In this document: piece after piece, positions 17,370-18,290 of the stretch
Layout of the letters: each line of letters starts with the position of its first letter
Position numbering within the stretch: the stretch's first letter is position 1
Assembly: GCA_002390745.1 (NCBI GenBank)
Contig: DGQK01000079.1
Coordinates: 1-18,290, forward strand
DNA from: Bacteroidetes bacterium UBA4416
Lineage (GTDB): Bacteria; Bacteroidota; Bacteroidia; B-17B0; Aurantibacillaceae
Length of the DNA: 18,290 nt
Direction of reading: 5' to 3'
Made by a program: the position numbers and the translations under genes
Notes under the pieces: model-generated
Databases searched by the model: none
What the model saw: the letters and a program-made list of their open reading frames with translations, nothing else
Told to the model about the DNA's origin: nothing

Positions 17370-17942
17370 TTAACAGCAGGTGATTTTATTTCTTAATCTA
17401 TCCCAATATTTAGATGTTCCTGGAGCTAATACCATGATGTGTAACAAACATATGATGATGCCCCCGGGTATGAGGTTTTTCACCAGCCAGATAAACGCCG
17501 GATAGTTGGCCGAGGCAGAAAAGTCTGTTCTGAAATGCACGGTTCCTCCGTCGAAGGACAATTTAATGATAAGATAAACAGCTATAGAAGCGAAATGAAA
17601 GCCGTTAACAAATAAATGTACAATATACTCCCAGCGTGGTAGACCATTCATAAGGGCCCTGCTATCTATCTCTATGAAGGCATCAATACCCAATACGATA
17701 ATGTCGAAAACAACCAATACCATTCCTATATAAAAACAGGCTGTGCAGTCGTTTCTCAGGTAAAGAAAATACAGGATGCCGGGAAATAATATACCCCGGA
17801 TCGTATGCATAATATGTTCTGTACGGCTCTCGGGATGTGCATATAGTTTGTATTTAAAGATGTGGAGGTAAAACCCGTCGTACAGTCCTAATAAGGCAAA
17901 CAGGGTTACTAAGATAATAGCGAGTGTGAATGCGATTTCCAT
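17370..17942 (-). CDS. Uncharacterised five-helix membrane protein ending in Cys-Cys
   Basis: A 190-residue protein I do not recognise by function. Hydrophobic segments lie at about 4-24, 48-62, 69-89, 108-127 and 148-171. Conserved-looking polar features are the loop after helix 1 (YDGFYLHIFKYKLYAHPESRTEHIMHTIRG, with His27, 36, 43 and 46), Cys66/Cys69 (NDCTAC) before helix 3, His109 and His116 in helix 4, and a C-terminal ITCC. Paired His in neighbouring helices would suit a metal or haem site, but this is only inference. The ATG at 17942 fits a start directly before helix 1. It lies 70 bases after the Crp/Fnr-like gene on the same strand and may be its target or operon partner; the next gene down is arsR with its own promoter, so a role in arsenic handling rests on position and the Cys-Cys end. 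Confidence 0.75.
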   Translation of the reverse strand: MEIAFTLAIILVTLFALLGLYDGFYLHIFKYKLYAHPESRTEHIMHTIRGILFPGILYFLYLRNDCTACFYIGMVLVVFDIIVLGIDAFIEIDSRALMNGLPRWEYIVHLFVNGFHFASIAVYLIIKLSFDGGTVHFRTDFSASANYPAFIWLVKNLIPGGIIICLLHIMVLAPGTSKYWDRLRNKITCC

Positions 17943-18012
17943 AATAGTTTTTTGATCGCAAAATTAGAAGGAAGTATGCCGGGACTATTTGACAAATGTC
18001 ACATAATGGCTT

Positions 18013-18290
18013 TTACAGAACTTGTTTCCGGATCCGGCTTAATGTTTCTCTTGTAACGCCAAGGTAAGAAGCGATATGCTGAATTGCAGCCTTTTGAATA
18101 ATGGAAGGTTGTTCCCGCAGCAAGCGCAGGTACTTTTCTTTGGCTGTTTCGCTGTTTAAGGTAGAGGCGTATTTTTCCATAACGATGTACTCTTTTTCTA
18201 CAAGGATGCGGCCGATGTTTTGCCATACAGGAAAATCGCTGTAAAGCTGTTGCAGGTCGGCGTAATCGATTACGAGTAATTCGGTTGGTT
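18013..18290 (-). CDS. Crp/Fnr-family transcription regulator, C-terminal part (cut by window edge)
   Basis: The minus strand from 18288 to the stop at 18013 encodes 91 residues with no internal stop. They read as the end of a Crp/Fnr-type regulator: linker and dimer helix (LQQLYSDFPVWQNIGRILVEKEYIVMEKYASTL), then the typical AKEKYLRLLREQPSIIQKAAIQHIASYLGVTRETLSRIRKQ, in which IASYLGVTRETLSRIRK is the helix-turn-helix. The cyclic-nucleotide-like sensor domain and the start lie beyond the window. The gene reads toward the membrane-protein gene 70 bases away. In Bacteroidota this group often responds to unknown effectors, so the signal cannot be named. A different minus-strand frame over the same bases (17999-18226) has no recognisable content. 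Confidence 0.9.
   Translation of the reverse strand, partial: PTELLVIDYADLQQLYSDFPVWQNIGRILVEKEYIVMEKYASTLNSETAKEKYLRLLREQPSIIQKAAIQHIASYLGVTRETLSRIRKQVL

Noticed and set aside
18251..18264. 14-base perfect palindrome CGTAATCGATTACG
   Set aside because: It lies inside the Crp/Fnr coding sequence, where codons explain it; no promoter is nearby.

Overview
The window looks like chromosomal DNA of a member of the Bacteroidota, probably from the Chitinophagaceae/Sphingobacteriia side. Evidence: a secreted protease with a C-terminal type IX secretion (T9SS) sorting domain; a TPR/beta-propeller/OmpA protein with the domain order of PorE; several -7 boxes of the Bacteroidota form TAnnTTTG (metH leader 4444-4451, response regulator 2401-2408, STAS-like gene 8499-8506, SRPBCC gene 13647-13654 on the minus strand); and mostly weak Shine-Dalgarno sequences. 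The rank below phylum is inference.

Left part (1-8430), mostly housekeeping. pdxJ (vitamin B6 synthesis) is followed by a hairpin terminator that also faces a convergent gene for a secreted M43-like zinc metalloprotease. Next come an orphan OmpR-type response regulator, then on the minus strand a GNAT acetyltransferase and a DUF1653 protein in a likely two-gene operon, and a secreted NTF2/DUF4440-like protein. Divergent from the last is metH (cobalamin-dependent methionine synthase). It is preceded by a complete SAM-I (S-box) riboswitch with a near-perfect intrinsic terminator ending 8 bases before the ATG. The longest open frame for metH runs through the riboswitch, so its upstream start is wrong; the real start is 4729.

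Middle part (8431-13563). A small STAS/DUF7793-like protein; a PorE-like periplasmic protein whose base composition changes sharply at the propeller/carboxypeptidase-regulatory-domain boundary; a LolD-like ABC ATPase; a membrane-anchored endonuclease/exonuclease/phosphatase (EEP) protein; and a convergent SRPBCC (AHSA1-type) protein. The promoter of the SRPBCC gene carries two operator-like palindromes placed over its -7/-33 region and its start point.

Right part (13564-18290), a minus-strand arsenic island. The order of transcription is: a Crp/Fnr-family regulator cut by the window edge, an uncharacterised five-helix membrane protein, arsR, and then a tight four-gene operon: DUF6428 protein, thioredoxin-type arsC, ACR3 arsenite exporter, and a MerT-like membrane protein with a cysteine-rich tail. 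Two sites of the form ATCG-N8-CGAT, one before arsR and one before the four-gene operon, are the likely ArsR operators. ArsC would reduce arsenate to arsenite, Acr3 would export it, and ArsR would derepress both units. Three unrelated proteins here end in Cys-Cys at the C-terminus and the MerT-like protein has a Cys-Cys ten residues from its end, which suggests a shared thiol-based handling of As(III). No tRNA, rRNA, CRISPR array or insertion sequence was seen.
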